Shown in pieces: positions 1-9,774 of a DNA stretch of 64,000 bases. The position numbers and the translations under genes are program-made. Location of the stretch: positions 248,001 through 312,000 of the forward strand of contig CANXME010002092.1 in assembly GCA_948144175.1 (NCBI GenBank). The letters are read 5' to 3'. The notes beneath the pieces were generated by a model that saw only the letters and a program-made list of their open reading frames with translations, was not told the origin of the DNA and ran no database searches. The stretch comes from Closterium sp. NIES-65. Taxonomy: Eukaryota > Streptophyta > Zygnematophyceae > Desmidiales > Closteriaceae. The stretch's first letter is position 1; each line of letters opens with the position of its first letter.

Positions 1-406
1 GGCTTAGGCGGGAACAGTTTCGTAACTGTTCGCGCCGCACGGTTGGGAATGTATTTGAATAAGGGAATGTACCCCTTACAGTACATGGCTATCTAGGTTG
101 TTTCATCTCCCCTGTACTCATATTTATATTTGTTGTATTTGCATGTTTTAAATTGTCTCAAAGCATTTTACATTCATTGTGCTATTGAGGTCAACGGCCC
201 ACCAACATCACTTCTCTGCGTATGAGCCTTACTGAGTAGATCCTAGGCCACGATCAACTTCTGATCGCAGCAGCACAGAGTGTTGGATCTGATTATATAA
301 TAGTCTAGAATCTCAATATTATCTTCGATTTTCGCTTCAAAAACAGTCGACGTCTGGTTGTCTACTAGAAGTTACCACACACTGGGATGCCCGAAGTGCA
401 CACACT

Positions 407-471
407 GGGATTCAAACCCGAGACCTTCGCTCTGATACCAAGTTAGAATCCCAACCACTAGACCATTGGGA
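407..471 (-). repeat. tRNA-derived SINE fragment or tRNA pseudogene
   Basis: Read on the minus strand, TGGTCTAGTGGTT (453-465) fits an RNA polymerase III A box and GGGTTTGAATCCC (407-419) fits a B box. About 33 bases lie between them, which is the spacing of a tRNA gene. Between the boxes is TTGGTATCAGAGC, so the body is not a normal anticodon arm and a functional tRNA is unlikely. No 3' A-rich tail was located, so the SINE assignment is inferred from the two boxes only. Confidence 0.5.
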
Positions 472-806
472 TAAAAGGGCTTTTTAAGTAGCGGGTCAAT
501 GCGCCCATAATCCCCCAGGACAACGAGCGTGTAACCCTTCCTTAAGATTAATCGGGGATCACCATTGGACCTCTGACAGGCATGTGCGTGAAACGTGTTC
601 GAGTCATTTCGCCACATTCACCCTTGTCGCCACGGGCAAAAATGTGACAGTAATATGAAATTGCAACGTGAATCGATTCAAGTGCTTTAATTTCGTAACT
701 GGGTTAACTTCTCTGATGACGGGCAACCGTTGTTGTTTATATACTGTAGATGTTTTTCTTCCTCAACTTGATGACTGTACCCCGAAATCGGCACAATGGT
801 CAATTT

Positions 807-839
807 AGTCACTCACGAGCAAAACTTTCGCGAGTGACT
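807..839. repeat. Short hairpin with 11-bp arms
   Basis: AGTCACTCACG (807-817) is followed after 11 bases by CGCGAGTGACT (829-839); the arms pair with one mismatch. No neighbouring gene gives it a role. It could be a terminator-like or chance structure. Confidence 0.35.
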
Positions 840-1036
840 AATTTTGTAATTATGAGGAGCAAATGTTTTGTGATAGGTTGAGCATCGACTGTAGCATGTG
901 AAGTTGCAGTTTGCATTCATGCGACCGCGGCGACAAGCCTCTAGCGACCGTGGAAAGCGAGGGTAATCATTTAGGCCGAATGGGAAGCCGTTAATAGAGG
1001 AATTTGCCATGTGGATAGTTACGTGCACGAACCCGG

Positions 1037-1169
1037 TGTCAGAACATCATAGCTTATACTTGTGTGTAGGCTGTAGTGGGGAAGCCCATAAGGGGTACAA
1101 CCCAATTAGGGTTAGTACTTGTACCCAACTGTTTCAAAGTTCAATCATTCTCTTGTTCTAATCTTCACA
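1037..1169 (+). repeat. 5' LTR of element A (133 bp)
   Basis: It begins TGTCAGAACAT and ends CTTCACA, the usual TG...CA ends. It is followed directly by the primer site TGGTATAGAGC. Inside lie a conserved TGTAGTGGGG block and the palindrome AACCCAATTAGGGTT. Confidence 0.9.
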
Positions 1170-2144
1170 TGGTATAGAGCTGGTTCCCTCGTGGGAACTG
1201 TTCCTAGGGCCCACCGATTTTTTCTTTCCTGCCCGGAGCACGCTTGGCCCCTGCCCGAGTCGCGCCCCGTGTCGTTCCCCCTTGCAACCTCTTTAACGGC
1301 CCCTAACGGCCTCGTCGCGCCGCCCTTGCGGCCCCGTCGCGCCGCCCTTGCGGCCCCGTCGCGCCGCCCTTGCGGCCTCGTCGTGGCGCCCCTTACTGCA
1401 GCCCCATCGCCGCCCTTTCAGCGGCCACGTTGCCGCCCTTTCAACGGCCCCGTCGCCGCCCTTTCAGCGGCCCCGTCACCGCCCTTCCGCGGCCCCGTCG
1501 CCGCCCTTCAACGGCCTCGCCGCCCGCCCTTGCAGCGGCCCCGTAGCCGCCCTTCTACCGCCCCGTCGCCGCCCTCCACCGGCCCCGTCGCCGCCCTTTC
1601 AGCGGCCCCGTCGCCGCCCTTCAGCGGCCCCGTCGCCACCCTTGCAGCGGCCCCGTAGCCGCCCTTTTGCGGCTCCGTCACCGCCCTCCAGCGGCTCCTC
1701 GCCGCCCTTCCACGGCCCCGTCACCGCCCTTTCAGCGGCCCGTCGCCGCCCTTTCAGCGGCCCCGTCGCCGCCCGCCCTTCCACGGCCCCGTCGCCGCTC
1801 AGCCACCCAGCGCCCGAGCCGCCGAGCAGCCCAGCCACCAAGCAGCCGAGCTGCCGAGCCACCGAGCAGCTGAGCCGCCCGACCACCAAGCCACCCTGCA
1901 GCCGAGCCGCCCGACAGCCGAGCCGCCGAGCAGCCGAGCCGCCAACCAAAAAGCCGCCCTGCAGCCGAGCTGCCCAAACGCCGAGCCGCCCAGCAGCCGA
2001 GCCGCCGAGCCACCGAGCCGCACCGCAGCCGAGGCGCTGCCGTCTGTCAGCCTGCCCGGGACCGCCCCACTTGCGTAGTAAGAGCAGCGCCTCTTCCACT
2101 GCACTGCCCTGCCCCACTGTACTCACTGCCTGTCTACTGCTGTC
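1170..2144 (+). repeat. Primer binding site and GC-rich minisatellite leader of element A
   Basis: The first bases, TGGTATAGAGC, resemble the initiator-Met tRNA primer site of plant copia elements (TGGTATCAGAGC) with one base missing. From about 1290 to 1790 the sequence is a degenerate tandem array of roughly 18-24 bp units built on GGCCCCGTCGCCGCCC. From 1800 to 2030 a second array takes over, with units around GCCGAGCAGCCGAGCC. Near its end a splice-donor-like GTAAGAG sits at 2078-2084. Long open frames cross this leader on both strands, but they follow from the repeat composition and are not kept in the other copies. Confidence 0.8.
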
Positions 2145-3725
2145 ATGGCCTCCCCTAGTGTTCTCACCTTTGACGCTGAGGGTCGGGCAGTTGTCTTTGA
2201 GGTCTGGGTAGAAGATCTGCAGCTTTTCGTCTAGTGCGATAGGTTAGACGGTCTCTCCTTGTTTGACCTCACTTCTGGTGCCTCTCCTGCCCCTGCTAAT
2301 GATGCTCACGCAACTAATCGCTCACAGTGGGCCACGTGTGATGCTGCTGCTCGCCTTGCTATGCGCCGCCACTTACCGACCACTGAGCGTGCACACTTTA
2401 GCCAATACAAGAGTGCTCAGACCTTGTACGACGCTGTAGTTGCACGCTACTCTTCCCCTGCCACTGCTGCACTGAGCCGCCTCATGCTACCGTACCTCTT
2501 CCCTGACCATATTGCCTTTCCCACATTCGCTGACCTCATTACGCACCTCTGCACTAGTGACACTCGCTACCGCGCTGCGCTTCGTGCTGAGTTTAGTGCC
2601 AAGAACCCTCCCCCCATGTACATCACCCTCTACTACATAGTCACCCGGCTCCCTAACTCTCTCCGCGTAGTCAGGGACCACTTCCTCTTAGTTTGCCCGA
2701 CCACTCTCACCGTTGACCTCCTCGAGAAGGCCCTCCTAGCGGCAGAGAAGAGCATAGTTGCTGTAGGAGCCTCTCGTGGTGACCCTCGCACCCCATTCTT
2801 TGAGGGGTGTTCTCCCTCCCCCCTCTTGCCCTCTGTTGCCTCTGCTGCTGCGGCCGACCTCGTTGGCTTCGAGTTGGTTGGCGCTGCGTCTGCCCCGAGC
2901 GGGAGACGCCGCACCGGCAAGGGCAAAGGGGGCAAGAGCGCTGGAGGGGCTGGAGGGGGCGGTGGAGGTGGTGGTGGAGGCAGGGGAGGGAGTGGGGGTG
3001 GTGGTGGGAGTGGTGCCGGGGGTGGCGGCGGCGGCGGCAACAATGGAGGCGGCGGAGGAGGTGGTGGTGGTGGAGGGAGCGGAGGCGGCGGAGGTGGCGG
3101 AGGAGGCGGAGGTGGCGGAGGAGGTGGAGGTGGAGGAGGCGGCGGAGGCGGCGGCGGCGGCGGCGGTGGTGGAGCGGGTCGCGAATCTGCGCAGAGGAGT
3201 GGCTCAGGTGGTGGTCCGCGCCAGCAGCAGCGGAGTGGTGTGACCCTGTCCTCTCAGCAGCTTCGTGTGTGGTACACTGCGCATTAGCGCGGTGGGGGTT
3301 TTGGTCCCTGCACTTACGTCCTCCGTACCAGCGACCGAGCTGGTGAGCAGTGCGGAGGCCCACACTCCACCCAGCGCTGCTTCGGTCGCCTGACGGACGC
3401 GTGGTGTCGCCAGTTCCCTGAGGCATCAGAGGTCCCTCGCTGGGGAGATCTGTCAAGGGCAGGGGTTGTCGTCTTAGATCTTGACTATGATGCTATCCTT
3501 GCTGCCATGTATTCTGTGACTACTAGTGTTGAGGGTGACTGATACCTGTGTGTACCGCCTTACCCGGGCATTGAGGCCACTGCTCTAGGTACTCGTGAGG
3601 CTGCTGCTCTAGGTGCTAGTGCGTCTTCTGCCCCAGGTGCCAGTGCGTCTGCTGCCCGAGGTGCCATTGCATCTACTGCCCCAGGTGCTGGTGAGTTTGC
3701 TCTCTCAGGTACTACGTCGGCTCAC
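2145..3725 (+). pseudogene. gag: gag of element A (capsid, poly-Gly tract, zinc-knuckle-like motif)
   Basis: The start is ATG 2145, giving MASPSVLTFDAEG, the conserved beginning in all sister copies. Gag forms the capsid that packages element RNA. The N-terminal capsid half runs to about 2880 and contains LYDAVVARYSS, typical of copia Gag. A basic stretch (RRRTGKGKGGK) then leads into about 70 glycines (2945-3177). Next come PRQQQRSG, the QQLRVW motif and a finger of the form C-X13-C-X3-H-X4-C. TAG at codon 30 (2232), TAG at 3285 and TGA at 3540 destroy the frame. After the finger are repeats of the type ALGAS/APGAS leading to the protease. Confidence 0.85.
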
Positions 3726-4345
3726 GCCTTCCACATCTCCACCCTTGACTCGGGAGCGTCCCGCTCCTTCTTTCGAGACCGCGCCACTCTTTCGCCGCTC
3801 AGTCGACCGGTTGCAGTCTCCCTCTAGGGGTCCTGACCTTGCTAGCTTCTCCACTGTCTTACCGTGCCCGACAGCCCCCTCTGGCACCCTGTAAGGTCTC
3901 TACCTCCCCTCGTTCTCTACGAACTTGGTGAGTGGAGCGGACCTACAAGATAAGGGGGTTGACCAGTTCACTCCTGCGAGTCAGCGAGTGACCCACTACA
4001 CGTGTGCTAGGACAGGTTGACACTTGGCCACGTTCACCCGTCGGCCAGGGTTGAGCCTGTACACCCTTACTACTGAGTCTCCTCCGGCTGCTGAGTCTGC
4101 CCAGGTAGCTGCGTCGAGTCAGGTGTTTGCTGCAGCGTCGAGGTCTGGACCTGAGTCTGCTCCCGGCTCGTGTCGTTTACTATCCAACCAGACTCTCCTT
4201 TGGCACCACCGCCTTGGTCACCCCTCCTTGCCTCGTCTCCAAGGCATGGCCTCTCGTGTCCTTGTCTCAGGTCTCCCTCGGTCTCTCCCTCCCCTACCTC
4301 CGGGGCCTGGCCCTACCTGCGTCCCCTGCGTAGAGGGGCGATAAC
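3726..4345 (+). pseudogene. pol: Protease and GAG-pre-integrase domain of element A
   Basis: DSGAS at 3747-3761 is the aspartic protease active site, which would cleave the polyprotein. It is followed by SRSFFRDR and, around 3826, a TAG. Further on, TLLWHHRLGHPSLPRL (from about 4195) and CVPCVEGR form the HHCC zinc-binding domain at the integrase N terminus. A TAA ends the frame at 4342. The order is that of Ty1/copia, not Ty3/gypsy. Confidence 0.85.
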
Positions 4346-4384
4346 GTGCCGCCCCTCACTCCTCCGAGTTTCCTCCGACAGAGG

Positions 4385-4618
4385 CTCCGCTGCAGACTCT
4401 CCACATGGACGTGTGGGGCCCAGCCCGCGTGAGTGGGCAGGGGAGCGAGCGGTACTTCCTGCTGGTGGTTGACGACTACTCGCGTTACACCACAGTCTTC
4501 CCCTTGCGCAACAAGGGTGACATCAGTGAGGTGTTGATCGACTGGATCCGCGCAGCTCGTCTCCAGCTCAGAGAGAGTTTCGGCTCGGACTTTCCTATTC
4601 TGCGTCTTCACTCTCCCG
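4385..4618 (+). pseudogene. pol: Integrase core of element A, truncated by internal deletion
   Basis: The core begins LHMDVWGPARV, carrying the first catalytic Asp, and continues through VVDDYSRYTTVFPLR. At about 4612 the sequence LRLHS, which precedes the second catalytic Asp in sister copies, jumps directly to the linker that lies upstream of RT. The second Asp, the catalytic Glu and the whole Gly/Ala-rich linker are missing, so no functional integrase can be made. Confidence 0.85.
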
Positions 4619-6830
4619 CCCTCTCCTGGTCCTGCTCCTCCCTTAGAGTGTCCACAGCCTGTCCAGTCGCAGTCACAATTACAGCTCGCCTCCCGTCTAC
4701 CTGCTCCTTCTCCCTACACTGGTCCTACTGGAGGTCTTGTTGAGCGTCGCGAGCCTGCGTTTCGTCCTGCGTTGCCTGTTCGTGCTGCTCGCACTAGTGG
4801 TCGTATTGCGCGTCCGCGTCCTCCTGCGGTCCCCGGCACAAACCAGATGGCTGCGTCCTTCCACCGCTCCTGTGCGTGTCCCGTTGCCGTCTCCTCCAGA
4901 GTCCTCTCTTCTTTCTCTTGCTGACCCGGAGTCTGACTCCCTTCGTGCTGCTAGTCCTTCAATCACGCGTCTCCTTGCTACTGTTGTCACTAACCCTTCC
5001 TTTGAGTCCACTGCTGCGTCTGCCCTAGTTGCTGAGCTTGTCGACTTCGCTGCTCGCTGTCGCCTAGACTACGCTACCAATCTCGTTGCTGAGTCTGAGT
5101 CTGTCTGTCCTCCGTCCGTTGGGGGTGAGTGTGCTCTTAGCACGGACGTCCTTGAGGACAGGCAGGAGGAGTTCCAGTGCTTTGCTGCTGCTTTGCTCCA
5201 TCTCGTGTCCACGCTGATTGCCCCTGAGGGAGACCCCGCTACACCAGACATCCCGACTCCTCGATCGTACGCTGAGGCGATCGAGGGTCCCTACTCCTCT
5301 CATTGGCAGCCGGCCATGGACGCTAAGATGGCTTCCTGGAAGTTCACAGGCACCTACGTCGACGAGGTTCCCCCACCTGGGGCGAACATCGTCAGTGGCA
5401 TGTGGATTTAAAGGGTGAAGCGACCGCCGGGTTCTCCGCCTGTCTTCAAGGCGCGTTACGTGGCTCGAGGCTTCATTCAGCGGCAGGGAGTTGACTACTT
5501 TCAGACCTTCTCTCCCACCCCGAAGATGACCACTCTTCGGGTGCTGCTGCACATAGCCGCTCAGCGCTACTACGAGCTTCACTCTCTTGACTTCAGCACA
5601 GCTTTCGTGCAGGGCAGCCTGCACAAGGAGATATGGCTGCGCCGCCCTCCTGGCTTCACTGGGTCGTTTCCTCCTGGTACCCAGTGAAGCCTCCGACGGC
5701 CAGTCTACGGTCTCCGCCAGGCACCCCATGAGTGGCACGACACACTGAGGACTACACTTGGGGGTCTTGGGTTTGCTCCTTCTACAGCCGGCCCGTCGCT
5801 GTTTCTGCGCACCGACATCTCTTTGCCGCCGTTCTACATCCTCGTGTACGTCGACGACTTGGTCTTTGCCATTGCTGACACTGCTGGACTTGCCCACGTG
5901 AAGTCCGAGCTGCAAAAGAGACACACGTGTACAGACGTGGGTGAACTGCGCAGCTACCTTGGCTTGCAGATCATCCGGGACAGAGCACAACACACCATTA
6001 CCCTGACTCAGTCACACATGGTGCAGCAGGTCCTTCAGCGCTTCGGCTTCATGTACTCCTCGCCTCAGGTCACTCCTCTGTCTACTCGCCACTCGCTCTC
6101 AGCTCTGCCTTCGGATGAGTCCGTAGAGTCGAGTGGCCCGTACCCAGAGCTTGTTGGCTGCCTCATGTACCTGATGACCTGCACACGACCTGACCGTGCA
6201 TACCCTCTTAGCATTCTTGCACGCTATGTTGCTCCTTGGAGACACCGACCAGAGCACATGGCTGCAGCGAAGAGGGTGTTGCGCTACCTGTGCAGTACGT
6301 CGGGCATGGGGCTAGTGTTTGGAGGGCGGAGTCCAGTGGTTCTTATGGGGCACGCGGACGCTTCTTGGGCTGACGACCAGTCTCTGTAGCGGTCGTCACA
6401 GGGTTACACCTTCAGGCTTGGCTAAGGCTCTGTTTCGTGGCGGTCTACCTGCTCGTCTTCTGTTCTCAGCTCCAGCTGTGAGGCTGAGATCTACGCAGGG
6501 GCCATGGCTGCATAGGAGTTACGCTGGCTCACCTACCTGTTGACTGATCTAGGAGAGCCGCCTCGTTCTCCTCCAGTGCTGTACGTAGACAACAAGGCCA
6601 TGCTGGCCTTGTGTTGGGAGCACAGACTGGAACACAGAACGAAGCACATTGCTCTTCGCTACGTCCTGGCTCGTGAGCTGCAGCAGCGTGGTCAGCTCCG
6701 CCTCACCTATGTGGCCTCTGAGGCCAACACTGCTGATATCTTGACCAAGGCCCTTCCGCCTTGTGATCATCAGCGCTTCTGTACTTTGCTAGGTCTTGTG
6801 CCTACTTGGCCTCACTTGCTCACTTCTTGA
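4619..6830 (+). pseudogene. pol: Reverse transcriptase and RNase H of element A
   Basis: The pre-RT linker (PSPPESSLLSLADPES) is followed by the copia RT from about 5300. FKARYVARGF, LDFSTAF and the catalytic YVDD (5847-5858) are all present. RNase H runs to the stop at 6830 and ends in LVPTWPHLLTS like its relatives. Stops at 5409 (MWI*RVK), 5685 (GTQ*SLR) and 6387 (DDQSL*) break it. RT would copy element RNA in the capsid; here it is a relic. Confidence 0.88.
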
Positions 6831-7029
6831 TCTTGTTTGTACTGCACTCTATTGATACTTGCACTTACTTGTTTACCTTTATATATATGTTCTTGCATGT
6901 GAACTAGCCTTGTGGCCTTGCTCTTGTGCTCGGACTGTGTGGTGACTTTGTGATCCACCCTAAGCTTGCTTTGCTTTGCTTGAATGGTCTTGTGACCACT
7001 TGTTCTCCCCCACTTTGCCTATGGGGGTG
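6831..7029 (+). other. 3' untranslated region and polypurine tract of element A
   Basis: This AT-richer tail ends in CCCCCACTTTGCCTATGGGG plus GTG just before the 3' LTR. The purine run is the plus-strand primer site. The pyrimidine run upstream can pair with it in a six-base stem. The same tail precedes the 3' LTR of L, O and Q and, slightly changed, of G. Confidence 0.8.
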
Positions 7030-7161
7030 TGTCAGAACATTATAGCTTATACTTCTGTGTAGGCTGTAGTGGGGTACCCATAAGGGGTACAACCCAATTA
7101 GGGTTAGTAATTGTACCCAACTGTTTCATAGTTCAATCATTCTCTTGTTCTAATCTTCACA
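7030..7161 (+). repeat. 3' LTR of element A (132 bp)
   Basis: It begins TGTCAGAACATT and ends CTTCACA, matching the 5' LTR apart from about six substitutions or small indels. It is followed by ctcgg, the imperfect target duplication. Confidence 0.9.
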
Positions 7162-7946
7162 CTCGGTGTCGCTCGCACCCCTGAATGAGAAACTCAAGAT
7201 GCATGCCGCTTTTCCGATATAGAAAAGACACGTCTGTATGACTTGGCACGAATGACTGTATCCCCACATAGCGATTTCGACTCACGTGATTGCCAGTGCT
7301 CCCGGATTAGTGACGCGCACTACTACTACAGCTCAGCGTCTTACAATCACACTGACTGATAGTGTAATATTTATCGTTGGACCTAGGAGTGTTTGACTTG
7401 GGACTGTGGCGTCGCGCCGCGAGCTGCGAGGACTCCTCGGCGGAGCTGGCACATGATGTGTGTCTGTTTCAGCGGGAATCGAAAGAATGCAATGCCAGAT
7501 TGCCGCTCGCAAACAACACTTGGTCTTGAGTCGAGCGGTCCCCTCGATGTCTCGGAATATCCGGGGTGTCAGCTCCCAATATGCTCCACATATTATTTCC
7601 TTCATCACCAATGCGATCTAGTTCTGCTTAGTGCAATTAAGAAAACAAATGTTGTAAGGTCATGGCCAATTGTCCTTCACGTCAGTTAGTCCGCTACTAC
7701 GACCAGCACGTCTGCTCGCGATCACTGCTTGAACCGTCACGGCCCGAGCAACGCCGCCGCTGCCGTTTCTTCCGCTTCCTAGGCCGCTGCTCTTGCTGTC
7801 CTGCTGTTCCTGCTACTACCTCCATTATGGCCCTTTGGTCTCCGCCGCCGCTGGGCGCGAAAAAGGGGACAGCCTGACCCGGGTAAACACCTACCCTCAA
7901 AGAATACCTCACGAGTCTAAACCCTCACCCAGAAGACAGCTTTGGG
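7162..7946. other. Unassigned sequence between element A and the repeat-protein gene
   Basis: No transposon signature is visible. The open frames are under 100 codons on both strands and none resembles a known family. It may contain the promoter or upstream exons of the gene that follows, since CACCCAGAAGACAG ahead of 7941 is a plausible splice acceptor. Confidence 0.35.
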
Positions 7947-9690
7947 GTGAGCGTGAGCCACGCTCGAGCAACTAACAAAGCGTCATTCAGTTTGCATCTG
8001 CCGCTTTCCACACGCATGGTAGCCAATGACCTCCCTGATAATGCCCACCATCTGCACATACTCATCGCAAGCCCGCCACATAACGACCCTCCGGAAGGTC
8101 CAACTAGTAGCGGGGCTGGCGGTGTGAGCATCCGCCACGTGGACATGGGCCGAAGAAGCAATGATACATCATCCCTTCCCCCCAGAACTGAACACGCCGT
8201 GTCCGTCAGCATCCCGTTCGAGTGCGCTGCAGCGCGGCACAACTCGCTCATGGACTTCCGAGGCGGCACGCCTGGTTCCAGCGCATTCGCCTTGCCGCCG
8301 GCCACTTACGCAGAAACTTGGGCGGTTGCGTCGCCCGTTACCGCCCCTTGGCGGTGGCGGTCGGTAGAGGAGGTGTGGAAGAGGCCGCGAGAATCAGAGC
8401 CGGGGGAGCAGCAGCACAAGAGCTACAGAGAGCACTTTAAGACAATGGAGGCTGCTCTTCTTTCACCTCAATCAGCGTCTCGTGTTTTAAAGCCAGGGGA
8501 GCAGCAACAAAAGAGTAGTAGAGCACTTTCTGAGGCACCTCAAAAGCAGCAGCAAAGGAGCTACAGAGCGCACTTTAAGATGATGGAGGCTGCCCTTAGT
8601 TCCCCTCAGACGGATTCTCCTGTCTCTGAGGCGCCGCCAATGGCGTCTCATGTCTCAGAGCTGGGGGATCAGCCGCAAATGAGCTATTGTGCGCACTTCA
8701 GGATGATGGAGGCTGCTCTTCGTTTGCCTCAAAAAAAGTCTCTTGTCTCTGAGGCGCCGCAAACTACGACTCTTGTCTTGGAGGGAGGGGAGCAGCAGCA
8801 AAAGAGCTATAGAGAGCACTTCAGGATGATGGAGGCTGTTCTTCGTTTGGCACAGAAGGAATCCCTTGTCTCTGAGGTGCCTCAACCAGCGTTTCGTGTC
8901 TTAGTGCAGGGAGAGCCGAGGGAGCAGCCGTAGGAGAGCTATTGTGCTCACTTCAAGATGATGGAGGCTACGCTTCATTCGCCCTGTGGGATGTCTCTTA
9001 TTCCTGACGTGCCTCAAAAGGAATCTCTTGGTTTTCAGCTGCGTCAAAAGGCGTCTCTTGCTTTGAGGCGCCTCAAATGGCGTCTCTTGCTTTGAGGCGC
9101 CTCAAACGGCGTCTCTTGTTCCTGAGGCTCCTCAAAGGGCGTTTGTTATTCTTGAGCTGCCTCAAAGGCCGTCTCTTGTCTCTGCGGGGCCTCAAGGGGC
9201 GTGCAACACCATCACCAGTACTAATAACACTGCCAGGCCACACAGCATTGGCCGCCTCCCCCCAGTGCCACGCTGGGACAAGCAAGGCGAGGCAGAGGCG
9301 CAGCTTTCCAGTGAAACGGACCTGCTGCGCAGCAATGCCTTGCGTGGATGGGTTAGTGGTGGTGGTGGTGGTGGTGGTGGTGGTCTCCACGGTCACACTC
9401 TGGTGGAGGTGGTAGCGGCTGCACGGAATTGGGATGGACGACTGCTGGCAGAAACTATGGGCGTGGGGAATGGGGTAGGGGAACTAAGCGGGGGAAGCGT
9501 GGGGAGCGGGGAGAGTGGGGGAAAGGAGGGGAGCGGTAGAGGCGGGGGAAACAGGGGAAGCGGGGGAAGGGCGAGAAGGGCAGGAAGGGCAGGAAGGGCG
9601 GGAAGTTGGCCCTTTTGCTTGAAGGGAAAGGAGGAACGCGTCGCTGGTGGTGGGAGAAATCCAAGAACCACCTCCTGGTGGCACGACTAG
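7947..9690 (+). pseudogene. Host-like gene for a tandem-repeat protein, probably decayed (or multi-exon)
   Basis: I do not recognise the family. The frame opens before a GTG at 7947; the first in-frame ATG is 8016. From residue 158 (counted from 7947) a core of the form SYREHFKMMEAAL recurs about every 41-46 residues, at 8418, 8556, 8679 and 8802. TAG at 8931 stops the frame, yet a fifth core follows directly in the same frame. Between cores are ten-residue units of the type PQxxSLVSEA, encoded by 30-bp DNA repeats that continue alone to about 9200. Two of those units (9031-9088) are 29 bp long and shift the frame. The shifted frame then runs on through a run of nine glycines (GGT microsatellite, 9356-9385) and a Gly/Arg-rich tail to 9690. 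The repeat core is predicted helical and charged. Either this is a pseudogene or the stop lies in an intron. Confidence 0.45.
9010..9200 (+). repeat. 30-bp tandem repeat (CCTCAAA..GGCGTCTCTTG)
   Basis: About six units begin CCTCAAA or CGTCAAA and contain GGCGTCTCTTG; the period is 29-30 bp. In the correct frame each encodes PQxASLVxEx, the same unit seen inside the preceding frame. Confidence 0.75.
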
Positions 9691-9774
9691 ACTGGCTCGC
9701 GGAACTGGCAGGAGCAGCAGCAGCAGCAGGGTGCGCAAGCACATGCAGAAGTAATTTCGCCATAGCAAAGTCCT

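Larger units (their letters stand above)
1..1036. other. Unassigned host or intergenic sequence upstream of element A
   Basis: This stretch is noticeably more AT-rich than the transposons that follow. Apart from the tRNA-like fragment at 407-465 and a short hairpin at 807-839, I see nothing recognisable. The open frames here are under 85 codons and show no family signature. It is the target sequence into which element A inserted; its last five bases (cccgg, 1032-1036) nearly match the five bases after the element (ctcgg, 7162-7166). Confidence 0.5.
1037..7161 (+). mobile_element. Copia element A: complete-ended LTR retrotransposon, coding region dead
   Basis: Two matching LTRs (1037-1169 and 7030-7161) enclose a primer site, a GC-rich leader, gag, protease, integrase and RT-RNase H in Ty1/copia order. 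The flanks cccgg and ctcgg are a five-base duplication with one mismatch. The LTRs differ at about six positions by eye, so the insertion is not recent. The coding region has in-frame stops in gag (2232, 3285, 3540), a deletion inside integrase near 4612 and stops in RT and RNase H. At about 6.1 kb it is slightly short for the family because of the integrase deletion. Confidence 0.9.

Noticed and set aside
1119-2211. Long Pro/Arg-rich frames across the leader of element A (and matching frames on the other strand)
   Set aside because: They arise from the GC-rich tandem units, are open in several frames at once and are not preserved in the leaders of the sister copies.
2633-3456. Poly-Pro and Arg/His-rich frames opposite the glycine tract of gag
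   Set aside because: They are antisense shadows of the GGN codons; the plus-strand Gag frame is the one with conserved flanking domains.
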